A stretch of 18,935 nucleotides of DNA. Source: Gryganskiella cystojenkinii. Taxonomy: Eukaryota; Mortierellomycota; Mortierellomycetes; Mortierellales; Mortierellaceae. Shown in pieces: positions 8,297 to 18,638 of this stretch. The stretch is from positions 1 to 18,935 of the forward strand of contig JAAAIG010000759.1 of assembly GCA_015852425.1 (NCBI GenBank). The letters are read 5' to 3'. A program made the position numbers and the translations under genes. Positions within the stretch are counted from its first letter, which is position 1, and every line of letters starts with the position of its first letter. A model generated the notes under the pieces. The model did no database searches, was not told the origin of the DNA, and saw only the letters and a program-made list of their open reading frames with translations.

Positions 8297-10051
8297 TCAG
8301 GAAAATGGTGAACACCCAGAGATATCAATCTTGCTGTTTCGCATAATCGACTTGGCCTCAGTGGTCAACACCACTCCAGACAAGATCTCCAGCTTGGTCC
8401 AGTGCTCCGAGACCCAGTTCGCCTCGGATTGTCCCCAACACGGCCTTGGCCTCGGTCCTTGCAACTCTTTGAGCCGACTCAGGGTCTTCAAGACATCCAT
8501 GCCCCGATCCAAAGTAAGCTCGAGTGGGTACTTAAAACCACCACCACCACCACCACCATAGACGTGATCCGTGTTCAATCGCAGGATCTCCAACATTGTC
8601 AGCGTTGCGACTTGATCCAGAAATAATCGATCGGTCCTGGCGGTGACGCTCGATCGACTATACGCCAGGTCCAGTTCTCGCAGCCCAAGGCAGACCCAAG
8701 GTCGATCCTTTGCTATCTGCTCTAGCCCTTGTTGGTGTTGTCGGTGGTGTCGTTGGCTGTCGAAATCCTGTTCCAAAATTTCATCTGCCTTGAACACTTC
8801 CAAACTCGAGATGGTCCTTAGGATTACGTGTATGTCTGTGCTATGCAATCCTCCACATCCTAGAAGGTTCAACTCCCTAAGCGTGACCAAATACCGAGGC
8901 AGTTGCTGCTGCAGGTGGGACGTGAAGCAACCATGTTCGAAAGCCGCGTCGTGAAGGTCCAGCTTGGTCAAACTGGGCAGAGCTCCAAGGACCTTTATAA
9001 AATCGTCTGCACGAACCTCGATTCTACCGGTCCCGGGTAGCGACAGAGACTCAAGACGTGGACAGTTCAACAATCCTCGCTCCGCGGACCTTGCCAGTTG
9101 TGCAACTGGTGGGTCATGTGGATGCTCATTGAAGGGATGCCGCATGGCGGACCAGGCTAAATGAGTCAGACCTGGACTCTTTTGGATCAGAAATAACGGT
9201 GCCTGCGGGGTATTATTATTGGTGTCATCGGACCAAGGCGTTACCAATTTCAGTTTCTCGATACGGGTCGATTCCAGAGCCTCAAGTGCGTGCCAGATAC
9301 CAGAATCGTCTGGACGTGGATGAGAGTCATCCTCATCCTCATCATCGTCCTCCAGGTCATCAACGTCCGGTAGAAAATACCAGTCACCATACAGCGTCAG
9401 GACCCTCAGACGAGACCAAAGCCGAGGATAGAGAATTATCCACTCTTCCGGTGAAAAATTCAATAACATGTTTTCTATTCGTAATTGTTCCAGACCCGAA
9501 CAGGACGAGGCCACAGCGTCCAAAAGACTGAAGGAGATAGGTCCGCTCATGACCAGTTCATACAGAGTTGAGAAGGAGAAGGCGTGTCTCTGGAAGAATC
9601 GAATCAGGAACTGTTCCGTGGCCAGGAAGTTGAGCCTGTGTGTTTGTGCATTCTCATCTGGCGTTCCATGTACCGCCAAGTCGCTGTCCTGGGCGTCCCT
9701 GGACAGGTACATATAAAAATACGAGCGTGACTTTTGAATGTTCAGGGCTGAAAGGTTTGGAAAAGTCGTCGTAGAGATTGTTGTCGCTGTTGGATCCTCT
9801 TCGCGTTCGAAGGTTGGAAAGAAGTCGTCTTCTTCAACGAGCAAAAGCTGACGGATGAGCAAAGAGTGCTTGACGAGTGCCGGGAAAGGGACAGGTCTGT
9901 CGACATTGGACCAGACAAAGACGAGTAATAGCTGCTGCCAATGGCGACAGACACGTAAACATGTCGTGAGGCTGTGTCGATCAAGTCGCTTGCCAATTAA
10001 CAAGATGAGCTCGGGAATGGCGAGAAGATCAACACGCCGAGTGGAGGTCAT
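8297..10051 (-). CDS. F-box protein with leucine-rich repeats
   Basis: A 584-residue product with stop TGA at 8299-8297. Residues 5-46 form an F-box (VDLLAIPELILLIGKRLD, then a CLRVCRHWQQLL core), which would bind Skp1 in an SCF ubiquitin ligase. About a dozen degenerate LRR units follow, for example LEQLRIENM, LRVLTLYGDW, LESLSLPGTG, LTKLDLHDAAF, LRELNLLGCGG, LRELDLAYS and LEILRLNTDHV, likely forming the substrate-binding solenoid. A very acidic insert of Asp/Glu lies near residues 227-248, and seven Gly near the C-terminus come from a (CCA)7 tract. No introns are needed. The start at 10051 was chosen because it has A at -3 and begins close to the IPEL motif, as in related proteins. In-frame ATGs at 10117 and 10294 would give 606 or 665 residues, but the added sequence is Lys/Ser-rich, AT-rich and leader-like. 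The substrate is unknown. Confidence 0.85.
   Translation of the reverse strand: MTSTRRVDLLAIPELILLIGKRLDRHSLTTCLRVCRHWQQLLLVFVWSNVDRPVPFPALVKHSLLIRQLLLVEEDDFFPTFEREEDPTATTISTTTFPNLSALNIQKSRSYFYMYLSRDAQDSDLAVHGTPDENAQTHRLNFLATEQFLIRFFQRHAFSFSTLYELVMSGPISFSLLDAVASSCSGLEQLRIENMLLNFSPEEWIILYPRLWSRLRVLTLYGDWYFLPDVDDLEDDDEDEDDSHPRPDDSGIWHALEALESTRIEKLKLVTPWSDDTNNNTPQAPLFLIQKSPGLTHLAWSAMRHPFNEHPHDPPVAQLARSAERGLLNCPRLESLSLPGTGRIEVRADDFIKVLGALPSLTKLDLHDAAFEHGCFTSHLQQQLPRYLVTLRELNLLGCGGLHSTDIHVILRTISSLEVFKADEILEQDFDSQRHHRQHQQGLEQIAKDRPWVCLGLRELDLAYSRSSVTARTDRLFLDQVATLTMLEILRLNTDHVYGGGGGGGFKYPLELTLDRGMDVLKTLSRLKELQGPRPRPCWGQSEANWVSEHWTKLEILSGVVLTTEAKSIMRNSKIDISGCSPFS
8538..8558 (-). repeat. (CCA)7 trinucleotide tract encoding poly-Gly
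   Basis: Seven uninterrupted CCA units on the plus strand, read on the minus strand as seven Gly codons in a loop after the LRR unit LEILRLNTDHVY of the F-box protein. A likely site of length variation between isolates. Confidence 0.8.
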
Positions 10052-10677
10052 TGTGGGTTGGATGGTGTGCTGGGTCAATGGAGATGGCGCTAACGAGCCT
10101 CGTTCGTTATTCGACATGAATCCTGAAGCAACAGAGGGAGATGATGACAAGGCGCACGCGTCAAAGTCCAAAATAAACAGACAGCCAGTTGTCACTAACA
10201 ACCGAGTCAACGAAAAACTCTGATTATTTTCCTTAATGGACTTTTTTTTTTTTATTGAAGAAGAATTTTTTACAGTGATATTTGGATGGGGCATTAATGA
10301 CAGTGAACGAGAGTGGGATATGTGTATGAGTTTGAAACAACAAAAAAAAGGAAAAGAAAAGAAAACACGAAAGAAGGGGAAGCGAAAAGTAAGAGGAACA
10401 TTACGAAGGTGAACACAGGTAGAGGAATGATGATGTCGATATGGTGTCGAAAAGGGACATCTTTTTTTTTCTTTCTTTTGAGAGTTGAGGTGGTTTTTTT
10501 TGTTTGTTTGGGTTTAGATACAGAGGGAGGAAAGGCAAAAGGCAAAGGAAAACAAACGCAGAGTGCACAAAAAAGAGGAAATGGATGATGCTGAGGATTA
10601 AAAGAAAGGTCCAAGGAAGACACAGGGGAAAAGCAAAACTATGAAAAGATAAGAGTAGTGTTGGCGTTTTTTTTTCT
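10052..10677 (-). promoter_or_regulatory. Leader/promoter of the F-box gene and 3' flank of LAMTOR1
   Basis: A 626-bp gap between two minus-strand genes in tandem. The plus strand at about 10320-10580 is GA-rich, so it is CT-rich in the sense of the F-box gene, matching the leader style of the other genes here. The stretch 10052-10294 stays in frame with the F-box gene but contains A-runs and looks like leader. No independent gene is visible. No AATAAA was seen within 100 nt after the LAMTOR1 stop. Confidence 0.45.
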
Positions 10678-13600
10678 TTACGCGATGGGAGGAGAGAGAG
10701 TAACGATCAAGTCTCCCACATCTTCTACATCGATCTGTTCAGTAGCCTGGTGCAGTTCTCCCATCGCATTGGCCATCTATGCATTGGAAGGTGGTGGCGC
10801 ATTAAAAAAGTAAAGGGACGAATGAATAAAGAGGGTATCATATGGTTAGGGAAAATAGTTACTAGAACGGAATTGTCGATTCAGGTTTAGAAAAATAACC
10901 TCGTCATAACAAATGACAAAACCGTTGCCTTTGGATCTTGTTTGTAGGACAACAATTGACAACAAAAATTAACAACTTTGCTTAGCTTACCCATCCTAGC
11001 GTCTTGGAATCGATCGCCTTCTCCGCCAAAACTTCCCGGACTGAAGGAGCCTTGACAGAGTTCCCCGCGGAGGAGACCGCGGACTTCAAACCACCGTTCG
11101 TATTGGATCCCAACGTGGTTGCATCGAAATCATTGGGAATATCCGCACCGGCTTTGACGACTGAAGTCATGCTGTGTAATTTCTTGAGGGTCTGTTCAGG
11201 TAGCTTGACAGTGTTGAGTGCACTGATGTATTCGTTTGATCGGTTCTGGGCTTCTTGTTGTTCAAGTCGTTCAAGTTGCAACGTCGAGGGGATGTCGATC
11301 AGGTTTCTGTTTTTTTATGAGAAAGGAAGGGAAATGAGTTTTGCGAGAGAGATTTGAATATGAATTAATGACGAAAAAAGAAAGGATCGAAACGAAAGAA
11401 AGGAAAAAAGAAAAAAAAAAAAGTAACAGAGGAGAAAACGAGAAAATAAAGGAGAGAGACCCGTCAACAAAAATCGGTGGCAAGGTTGCTTGGAAAAAAA
11501 ATAGAGCAAAGCGGATTATGAAGTGGACAATGGTGGGATGGTCGCCTGCGCGTTGTTGTTGTTTTATGTGGTGTTTTTTTTTGTGTTTTTGTTTTCACAA
11601 TGGATTGATCCAAAAGACCTTGTTGCCGAAGATAAAGAGGGGGTATTTATAGCACCACCTTCCACACCGAGGTACCCTTTTGATAAGTCGAAGGCGAAGG
11701 CCAAGACGACACGAAGAGGCGACAACTCGATTGCCTGAATGGACCATCAAAGAATGAAGGCTTAGGAAAGAGTCGATGGTCGACACAAGAGTAGAGAACG
11801 AATAAAAAAAGAGAGAGAGAAAGGTGGTGGAGAGTGAGATGGAAAAGAAAAGATTTACAAGGACACAAGGAAAAGGCGGAACTGCATTATCATTTGTGGC
11901 ACAGGGGCGCTCAAGCAAACAAGAAATGGCAGATCCCTTACTGAAAGCCTTAATTGATCCATTGGATCTGCAGAAAGGCCCAAACTCAAACCCATAAAAA
12001 ACTAGTCGAGAAGCCAACACCGTCCTGGACAAGGATGGGGACACGAGAGAAAAGGGATATAGGGGATGGAGAGTACTAACTTTCCGTGGGCTGACCGTTT
12101 TCTATTTTTCCATCCGCACCTGGACTACTTAGAAACAAAAAGCACAGTAGGAGAAAGAATAAAAAGGCAAACAGAGACTCTGCTCATCATTTTATCGCGC
12201 GTCGTTCAAAGGTGGTCCACACCTCTCCCTCTCTTGTTCTATGTTCGTGGTCCTCTTTCACTGTCACCATTTTGATCCAAACAACTATGTAGTGCAGTCA
12301 CCCACAACCAAAAAAAGTAACAATCTGAAGTCGGGACCATCCATCCTGCCTTTTTGTTATTGGCCTGTGCTCAGCAACAATCAACCGAAAACATTTCTCA
12401 TGGAAAACAGCTCCACAAGGAGGGCAAGGAAAAAAAAGGGAGGGATAAGGGGAAATAAAAGAATCGTAAAACGTTGATCGAAAATGCACTGGAACAACCA
12501 CACAGACAGACTAGTCCAAACAACAAACCCCTACTTTTCTTCAGCGAAACCATAGAACAGCCTTGATTCTCGAGAAATGTTGGCGTCCCTTTTTCTTTGC
12601 ATATGATGAAAGCCTTGCGTCTGTTGCTTGAAACTTTGGAACACAAGCCAGCCAGTCCTTTGCGTTTCCGATAACATCTCAGAGCCCCAGACTCATTATT
12701 CGTTGCACGACATGTATGACAAAAACGAAAAGAAGAATCGCGCCTTTGTAAAGAATAAAACACAAGCACAGAACAACAACAAAAGTCCCTCACAAAAAAA
12801 AGGTACCTGTTTAGGTACCGAGTTGTGCAGGCTCAATCAAAAGAACGGGACAACCAAAAGAGGGACAGAAACAAACGAATTTCATGGGAACATCGAAAAG
12901 AGTAGACACAATATCAAAATAAAACGTACCCGGCTGTCCGTTCTACGATCCGTTGTAATGACTCGAGTTCTCGTACTTGATTCTGTTCACCCATCACTGG
13001 AGATACCATCCGGTTCACCCTAGTAGAGAGATACGTTGCAACATTCCATAGGATAGTGAACATGAGCAGGTGTTAGTAGACTTTTCATGCGTGGCAAAAA
13101 TAAAACTAACAAAGGTGAACAGCTGGCCTGATCACGGTCAGGAAGCGGCAAAAGCGTTGTCATGAGCTCGACGGAATTCGCCGAAGAACCTCGACCCCTC
13201 TCTTCCTTCAACAGGCCCGCAGCAGAAACGAAAGCCGACCCTCTCTCACTTGACCTTCCGCCCAAATGAAAAGAAAAAAAATAATGACTCCCGCCAAAAA
13301 AAACAAAAAAAGTGAAAACAAAACATCAAAATCAACAAACTGTTGACCAACGGTCTTGCCTTCCTTCTTTTTAGCCTTTTGCCCCAGACCAGTAATCCCT
13401 GTTTTACTTGTTTGTCATTGCGATAGCTTCAAAGAAGAGGCAGTAAATAAACAGTCGACCCCAGATTAGAGATGCCGTTACAATTGCTCAGCCAAGGCGC
13501 AGACAACAGGGGATGAAAGGGATTGAGAGACAAAAATTTATCTGTGTCCATTGCTCGTTCCTCGACCGCTCTGCAAAAACCGATAGGCCGGTTTGCTCAG

Positions 13601-14982
13601 CAGTAACAATGGTGAAGTGATCGACAGAGGACTCAGAAACCAGACTCGGCATGGAAGTGTTGATCCTACCTACTTCTCTTCCTTCTTCCCTATCTTACGC
13701 AACCAAACAATAAACTTGCCAAGGTCCATCGAGTCGACCATAGGTTCAGTTTGCAGGTGTGGAGTCGTGTCATTTACCATTGGCTTTAAGAGGAAACGCT
13801 GGTCGGCGCCACCGCGATTGCACCATTGCCTCTCCTCTCGCCCCCACTGTTCTCTTTCCGATTGAATATTGATTTTTTGATCTTCGCGTCCCCGCCCCTG
13901 AATGCACCCCGTCCAAAACGATGGATAATGCGTAATTGCCATATAACCATCCCACAAAGAACACCCAGGCTCAAAACAATCCCTGTCTGCGGAAACACAA
14001 ACGTAACTGTTCACCCCGCCTCTTACGCTCTCGAAATGAGCTCACTTTTTTTGGCTTTGCATATTTTTCGCTCACTCTGTTTTTGGTGCTTTGCCTTGGC
14101 AATATGACAGCTTTTTGAAGGGAGAGAGTGTCCATTTGAATTGACAAAGAAAACAGAAGCGAGGGAGGAAGTCATTGTCGTGCTTTGAATTTGAAAATAA
14201 CACCAACAAATGAAGTCGTCTTGTCACCCACCATCCGTGGCAAACATCATAATCCTCTCGCATGCCTCTCCCTGATTTTCAGCTCAGCAAAAAGTTCACA
14301 CAATTCAGTTTTTGATTACCCGTATGGATTCACATCGTTGCTTTCGTTTATGAGTCGTGTCCGTTCGTCCTATTGAAAGTAGAAAGGTCAAGGAAAAAGA
14401 AGGGATCCGATCAAATCGAAACAGAAAAAAAAGAGAGCATTAGTCAGACATTCTTCAAAGGTGCAGAGGCCATGGCTCTTCTCTGCTCTTTCCCCCCCCC
14501 ACCAAAAAAAAAAGAAACCAGGCGGAGTATGGTGCAAGGGGGGCGGTTTGGGTTTATTGCAGGGATGCAGGTTTCCAGGGACAGCACGAAACGAGGGAAC
14601 TGGATCACGACCGGGTCCAATAAAAATAAAATATTGTCTGTGTAGGTGCGTGTTGCTGTGTGAGGGAGAGTCTTCATGGTACTGAATCTGTTTTTGGTCT
14701 TTTGACATGGTCCGTGACCACATGCTCCATGCATGCACACAAAGTCACTTTTTTTTCGAAAAAGAAGCTCATGGTCCTGTCTGTGCATCCTTTTTGTTCA
14801 ACTGGAATGTGGAAATTGATTCCATCGAGACCGTGCATCCGATGCACAAGACCAATAAGAAATGCCAGAGTCGACAAGTCGCCAAGGCAATGGACAATGT
14901 TGATGAAGGAGGATGAAAAATGAGGTTTCGTTCAAGTCAATACCTCGTTCTGATCAGCGTGTTTGCTTCCACAGCATCCCAT
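10678..14982 (-). CDS. LAMTOR1: Ragulator subunit LAMTOR1/p18-like, five exons
   Basis: Exons on the minus strand: 14982..14944, 13166..13111, 13019..12930, 11306..10991, 10776..10678; 199 residues, all phases agreeing. Exon 1 encodes MGCCGSKHADQNE, the Gly2 myristoylation and Cys3/Cys4 palmitoylation signature that anchors p18 to the lysosome or vacuole. Exons 3-4 encode QNQVRELESLQRIVERTAG|NLIDI, aligning with the LAMTOR1 helix that ends in TASNIIDV, followed by RSNEYISALNTV. Exon 5 encodes MANAMGELHQATEQIDV then DLIVTLSPPIA and stop, like the end of the family. LAMTOR1 wraps the other Ragulator subunits and recruits Rag GTPases, letting amino acids activate TORC1. Donors include GTACGT, GTTAGT and GTAAGC; a perfect branch site TACTAAC precedes exon 3. 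The exon 2 start is uncertain: acceptors before 13199 or 13205 also keep frame and add 11-13 residues. Introns 1 and 3 exceed 1.6 kb. The leader from 14983 to 15234 has no ATG. Confidence 0.85.
11307..12929 (-). other. Long intron 3 of the LAMTOR1 gene
   Basis: A 1,623-bp intron with donor GTACGT and acceptor ACAG after a long CT-rich run. No convincing nested gene is seen; frames here are short and of random composition. It holds a possible 26-nt cassette exon (11967..11942, ctgcag before and GTAAGG after) and a small perfect hairpin (GGTACCT/AGGTACC, 12802-12819). Confidence 0.55.
13167..14943 (-). other. Long intron 1 of the LAMTOR1 gene
   Basis: A 1,777-bp intron between the MGCC exon and exon 2, donor GTATTG. 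I see no coding sequence or repeat in it. A first-intron position and this size would fit regulatory content, but nothing specific can be named. An additional small exon cannot be ruled out. Confidence 0.5.
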
Positions 14983-15197
14983 GTTGGAGTGTTGTGAGGA
15001 TTAATGTAAATTAAAAGGGATTGAATGTGGATGCAGAATGGAAAGAGATGGTTGAAGACAATCGGTAGAGTGTGGTTGCTGCGTAAAGATAGAAAGAGAG
15101 ATGTAACGGAAATGTGAAGAAACAGAGAGAGAAAGAAAAAGGCAGTGAATGAATGAAGAGAGGGGGAAAGTTGTGATGGATGAGGGATAAAATACCC

Positions 15198-15216
15198 AAA
15201 AAAAAAAAAAAAAAAA
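15198..15216. repeat. Poly(dA:dT) tract, 19 bp
   Basis: An uninterrupted run of 19 A on the plus strand, about 215 bp upstream of the LAMTOR1 start. In fungi, such tracts typically disfavour nucleosomes in promoters. An equally long A-run lies at 5248-5266, between the divergent genes on the left. Confidence 0.6.
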
Positions 15217-15456
15217 GTGCCGTCTCAAAATCAAGGATTAGCGGGTGACCAGATTTGGTGGCAACCTGACCTTTTTTTTTTTTCTGCACTGTTTCAGCAT
15301 GGTGCAAACAGGCTATCGGGACGTTTCGATGTTGAAAGAACAACGTCCGAAGGGTAATGGTGGACTGAGATATCGGGATCCGGCTGATTAAGTGGGATCC
15401 TCCGACTGCAAAGATGGACCGTTTTTACTGCCTTTGTCATCCATACCAACAAGGAT

Positions 15457-15478
15457 CAGATACCAGTCAGATACCAGT
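15457..15478. repeat. Tandem duplication of an 11-bp unit
   Basis: Two perfect adjacent copies of CAGATACCAGT in the middle of the divergent region between LAMTOR1 and the transporter. It could be a duplicated binding site or a chance slippage event; no factor is recognised. Confidence 0.5.
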
Positions 15479-15943
15479 AGCTGGTTGAAAGTGAGATACC
15501 GGACAATCCGCCGATCTCCCACTCGCTGCTCGGGTTCTCTGGAGGGCCTTGATAGCTGTCAATCCCATGCGGTATGCTCTGTTTGTAAGGCTCGGTTTGC
15601 CTTGTCCCTCTCCAAGTAAAGCCACGAACTTCAAATTCTTGAATAATATTAATGGCGTTTTAGTACTACGGATAGATTCAATCATTTTACTCTATTTGTG
15701 ACCCTGTTGGTTTACTCTCTTCAAAAACTTTCTTTTTTTTTGATTCTCCTTTGCTCTGCACATCATCACAAAAGCAAACAACCGACAAAGGGATCAGCCA
15801 GAGAACTACAAACCGCGGTAGCACTCGCAAAGGATACCCACTCTCTCACAACGTTCCGGCATCTATTCACTCTCTCTCTCTCCATTCATCTGGACAGCTC
15901 TCCTCTCTCTTTCTTTATTTTAAAACGTTAATTTAATCTTCAA

Positions 15944-18620
15944 ATGTCGTCCGACACAGACAAGGGTCTCATCGATCCTTTCAACAGAGACGACTCTCTA
16001 GAACTCGACCGTCTCGATCATCTTCATCATTCCTCGCCAGGAGCCCATCGATACCAAATAGACCCCCTTGACTCCTCCGACGGTGAAGACGACGATCTCG
16101 ACGGGATCGACGAACACCAGACTCTGACCGGCAACCCATCCTCGAAAAAGAGCCATCTCGATGCAACCTCTTCCTCATTACCGCATACTGCCGGCTCACC
16201 ATTAGCTCATCCCCACGAAGAGGACGAAGACACTATCGATGTTCACATCATCCCTCTCTCATCCTCAGAAGCCATCGACCGTCAACGGGGGGATCTCCAA
16301 AAGAATGTCACCTTCAGCAATGGACTCACCCTCGTCGTCGGTATCATCATTGGATCCGGTATCTTTGCCTCACCAGGTCCCGTCCTTGCGTATTCAAAAT
16401 CCGTCGGCGTCTCGCTTATTATCTGGTTCGTCTCGGGATTACTGGCCTTTGCGGGATCACTATGCTATGCAGAGCTGGGAAGTGCAATGCCAACATCCGG
16501 AGGTGGTGAACATGCCTACTTGAACCATGCCTTTGGAAGTTTACCCGCGTTCTTGTTCAGCTGGACCTCGATCACCACTCTCAAGGTAAGAAAAACCTTG
16601 GCTTCTTCTTTTTTCATTACTTTGTTGTTTACGTCTTCTGCAAGGGGAGAGGTGTCGACGACCCTTCAATACTTGCCACCCCGTTTCGGCCTCCTCTCTT
16701 TCCCTCCCTCGCTTTCTCTCCCCTCTTGACCCCCCCCTTTCCATGCTTAGACGCCTAATTTAACTGACCAAACTCCTGTTTCTTCTTTTACATTATTCAA
16801 CCTCTCTTTAGCCAGCTGGAAACGCCATCATTTGTGTAAGATTCACTTATTTCACCCCGAGCACATCGCTCCAAAGATGACAGTCAACAATGCATAGAAC
16901 ATTGATCAGGTTCTGTTGGAATCTCGCAAGGAGGGCGAATTTTGCAACGAATCTCGCACGTTCATAGCAGGCAAAGGGAGGAGAGAGACACTGCATGGTG
17001 GACTGATCTGCATGGAAACCGAGGAAGGGTCCATTTTTCTCTCCATCAACCTTGCATAACGACAAGACCTAACTTGAAGACCAATCTCATTCTCTTGGAT
17101 CGTTTGAAAAAATAGGTCGTTTTCGCAGAATACGTCGTTAATATCATTGCTCAGTCCACATGGGATCCAACACAACCGATGAAGCACTGGTCCAACAAAC
17201 TGATCGCCATTGCCTGCGTCATTATCCTCTCGGGCTTGAATTCGATCAGCGTTACGGTCGGGACCAGGATCCAGGATATTTTTACGTTTATCAAGGTCGT
17301 CACGCTTTTGGTCATTGGTATCGCCGGGTTGGTGGTGCTCGGTCAAAAGACGCTCTCGAGTCATAATTTCGACCATGCGTTTGAGAGTGATTCGGACCCC
17401 AGTCTGGGCGATATCGCTTTGGGACTGTATTCAGGGCTTTGGGCATACGATGGATGGAACAATTTGAACTATGTCTCAAGCGAGATGAAGAACCCGACCA
17501 AGGATCTTCCGAGGGTCATCTTTGCCGGTGTGCCGATCGTCATCATTTTTTACTTATTGGCCAACACTGCCTACTATGCTGTTCTCCCCGAGGCTGTCGT
17601 CATGAACACCAACACTGTCGCGATTGTAAGTTTTCTATATCGTCTCCCGGGGAACAGTCGATGATTGAAGGCAAACCAGACCCTTTATTGACCATAATTA
17701 TGTCTCTTTTCTGTTTGCAGGACTTTGGAAAGCAAATGTTTGGCAACACTGGAGGCGTGTTATTTGCGATTTGTGTGGCATGCAGTTGTTTCGGAGCAGC
17801 GAACGGATCCATCTTTACAGGGGCCCGTGTCATTTATGCTTCCGCCCGTGAAGGATACTTGCCCAAGATGTTTGGAAAAGTCAACGAGAAGAGGAGAACA
17901 CCAATTGCGGCTCTGGGATTACAGGCAGTCATGACGTCAATCATGATCCTCGGAGGCACTTTTTCGACCCTTGTCAACTTCTATTCAGTAGCAGCCTGGC
18001 TCTTGTAAGTTCAAAGGCTGACGTCCTCTTTTTCATTCTTTGTGTTCTAGGATCCGTTTTACTGATACTCTCGCCATTCCCTATTTTTTTTTCTGGGGGG
18101 GTTGTTTTAGCTATCTGGCCAGTATTTTGGGTCTGCTATACTTGCGTTATTGTGAACCCAACTTAAAGCGTCCCTTCCGGGTATGGACGATTGTTCCTGT
18201 AATGTTTACATTCTTGGGTCTTTTCTTGTTCCTGATGCCCTTTGTCCGTGCACCACTCGAATCATGTCTGGCTATGGTCTTGGTCCTGGCTGGATTGCCA
18301 CTCTGGGTCGTCAAGGAATTGATCTCTGGCAACAAAGGAACAAGGTGGCAAGGTAAGGAAAAAGTTTTGCTCAAAAAAAAAGAAAATGAAAAAAAAGTAA
18401 TCAGGAACGATCTTTTTGGGCGAAGTTAAAATTTCGTTTGATCAATCATATCTGATCAACTTCGCCCATGGTCTGTTCGAGTGTGGAGAAACAAAGACGC
18501 TAACAAAAATCCCATTTTTATTGCTTCCTTTCCGTTAAACCAGATCTCAAGACCAAAGTCATGCATTCCCTGGGATTTCAACCTTCAGGCGGTCGTCATG
18601 AGCGCCTTCCTGGACATTAG
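15944..18620 (+). CDS. LAT-family amino-acid transporter (APC superfamily)
   Basis: Exons 15944..16585, 16812..16835, 17116..17625, 17721..18004, 18111..18352 and 18544..18620 join with consistent phases to 592 residues. Residues 1-120 are a hydrophilic acidic cytosolic tail. TM1 (about 126-146) carries the unwound substrate-binding motif GSGIF (137-141). Next come YAELGSAMPTSGGGEHAYL, TTLKPAGNAIICVVFAEYVV across the micro-exon, SGLWAYDGWNNLNYVSSEMK with the family's conserved NP-T-DLPR continuation, then GARVIYASAREGYLP, and YCEPNLKRPFRVW near the end. These features match SLC7A-like and fungal LAT carriers of large neutral amino acids or methionine. The substrate cannot be fixed from sequence, and no light-chain partner is implied. 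About 12 membrane helices are expected. Every intron starts GT and ends AG. Exon 2 is only 24 nt. The unspliced frame after exon 5 would end at TAA at 18427-18429. Confidence 0.93.
18417..18468. repeat. Inverted repeat in the last transporter intron
   Basis: TGGGCGAAGTT at 18417-18427 is perfectly repeated in inverse at 18458-18468, with a 30-nt loop that itself contains inverted TTGATCA/TGATCAA copies. It lies within the intron 18353-18543. No TA or other clear target duplication is seen at its borders. Confidence 0.6.
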
Positions 18621-18632
18621 ACCAAAAAAACA

Positions 18633-18638
18633 AATAAA
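18633..18638 (+). terminator. Possible polyadenylation signal of the transporter gene
   Basis: AATAAA 12 nt after the TAG stop, in a very A-rich stretch, so it may be fortuitous. The 18621-18852 gap otherwise holds A-runs and no gene. Confidence 0.35.

Larger units (their letters stand above)
14983..15943. promoter_or_regulatory. Divergent promoter region, LAMTOR1 and LAT transporter
   Basis: 961 bp between two opposed start codons. On the minus side, 14983-15180 is CT-rich in the LAMTOR1 sense without any ATG, followed by a run of 19 A/T at 15198-15216. On the plus side, 15840-15925 is CT-rich in the transporter sense, and there is no ATG from about 15660 to the start at 15944. The middle (15300-15640) is balanced in composition and includes a tandem 11-bp duplication. 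No specific factor site is claimed. Confidence 0.55.

Noticed and set aside
10982..10990. TAA at 10984-10982 as the LAMTOR1 stop
   Set aside because: The frame there crosses a GTAAGC donor; splicing to 10776 adds 32 residues that fit the LAMTOR1 C-terminus.
11595..12044. Minus-strand frame of 149 codons inside a LAMTOR1 intron
   Set aside because: Considered as a nested gene, but the sequence is Phe/Ser/Leu-rich from pyrimidine-rich DNA and matches nothing recognisable.
12802..12819. GGTACCT/AGGTACC mini-hairpin
   Set aside because: Only 7 bp, within an intron and without a terminator or element context; probably chance.
18040..18110. Coding continuation upstream of 18111 in the transporter
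   Set aside because: The acceptor at 18110 gives the expected LAT sequence WLFYLASILGLLYLRY, whereas the alternative acceptor near 18050 adds an unrelated insert.
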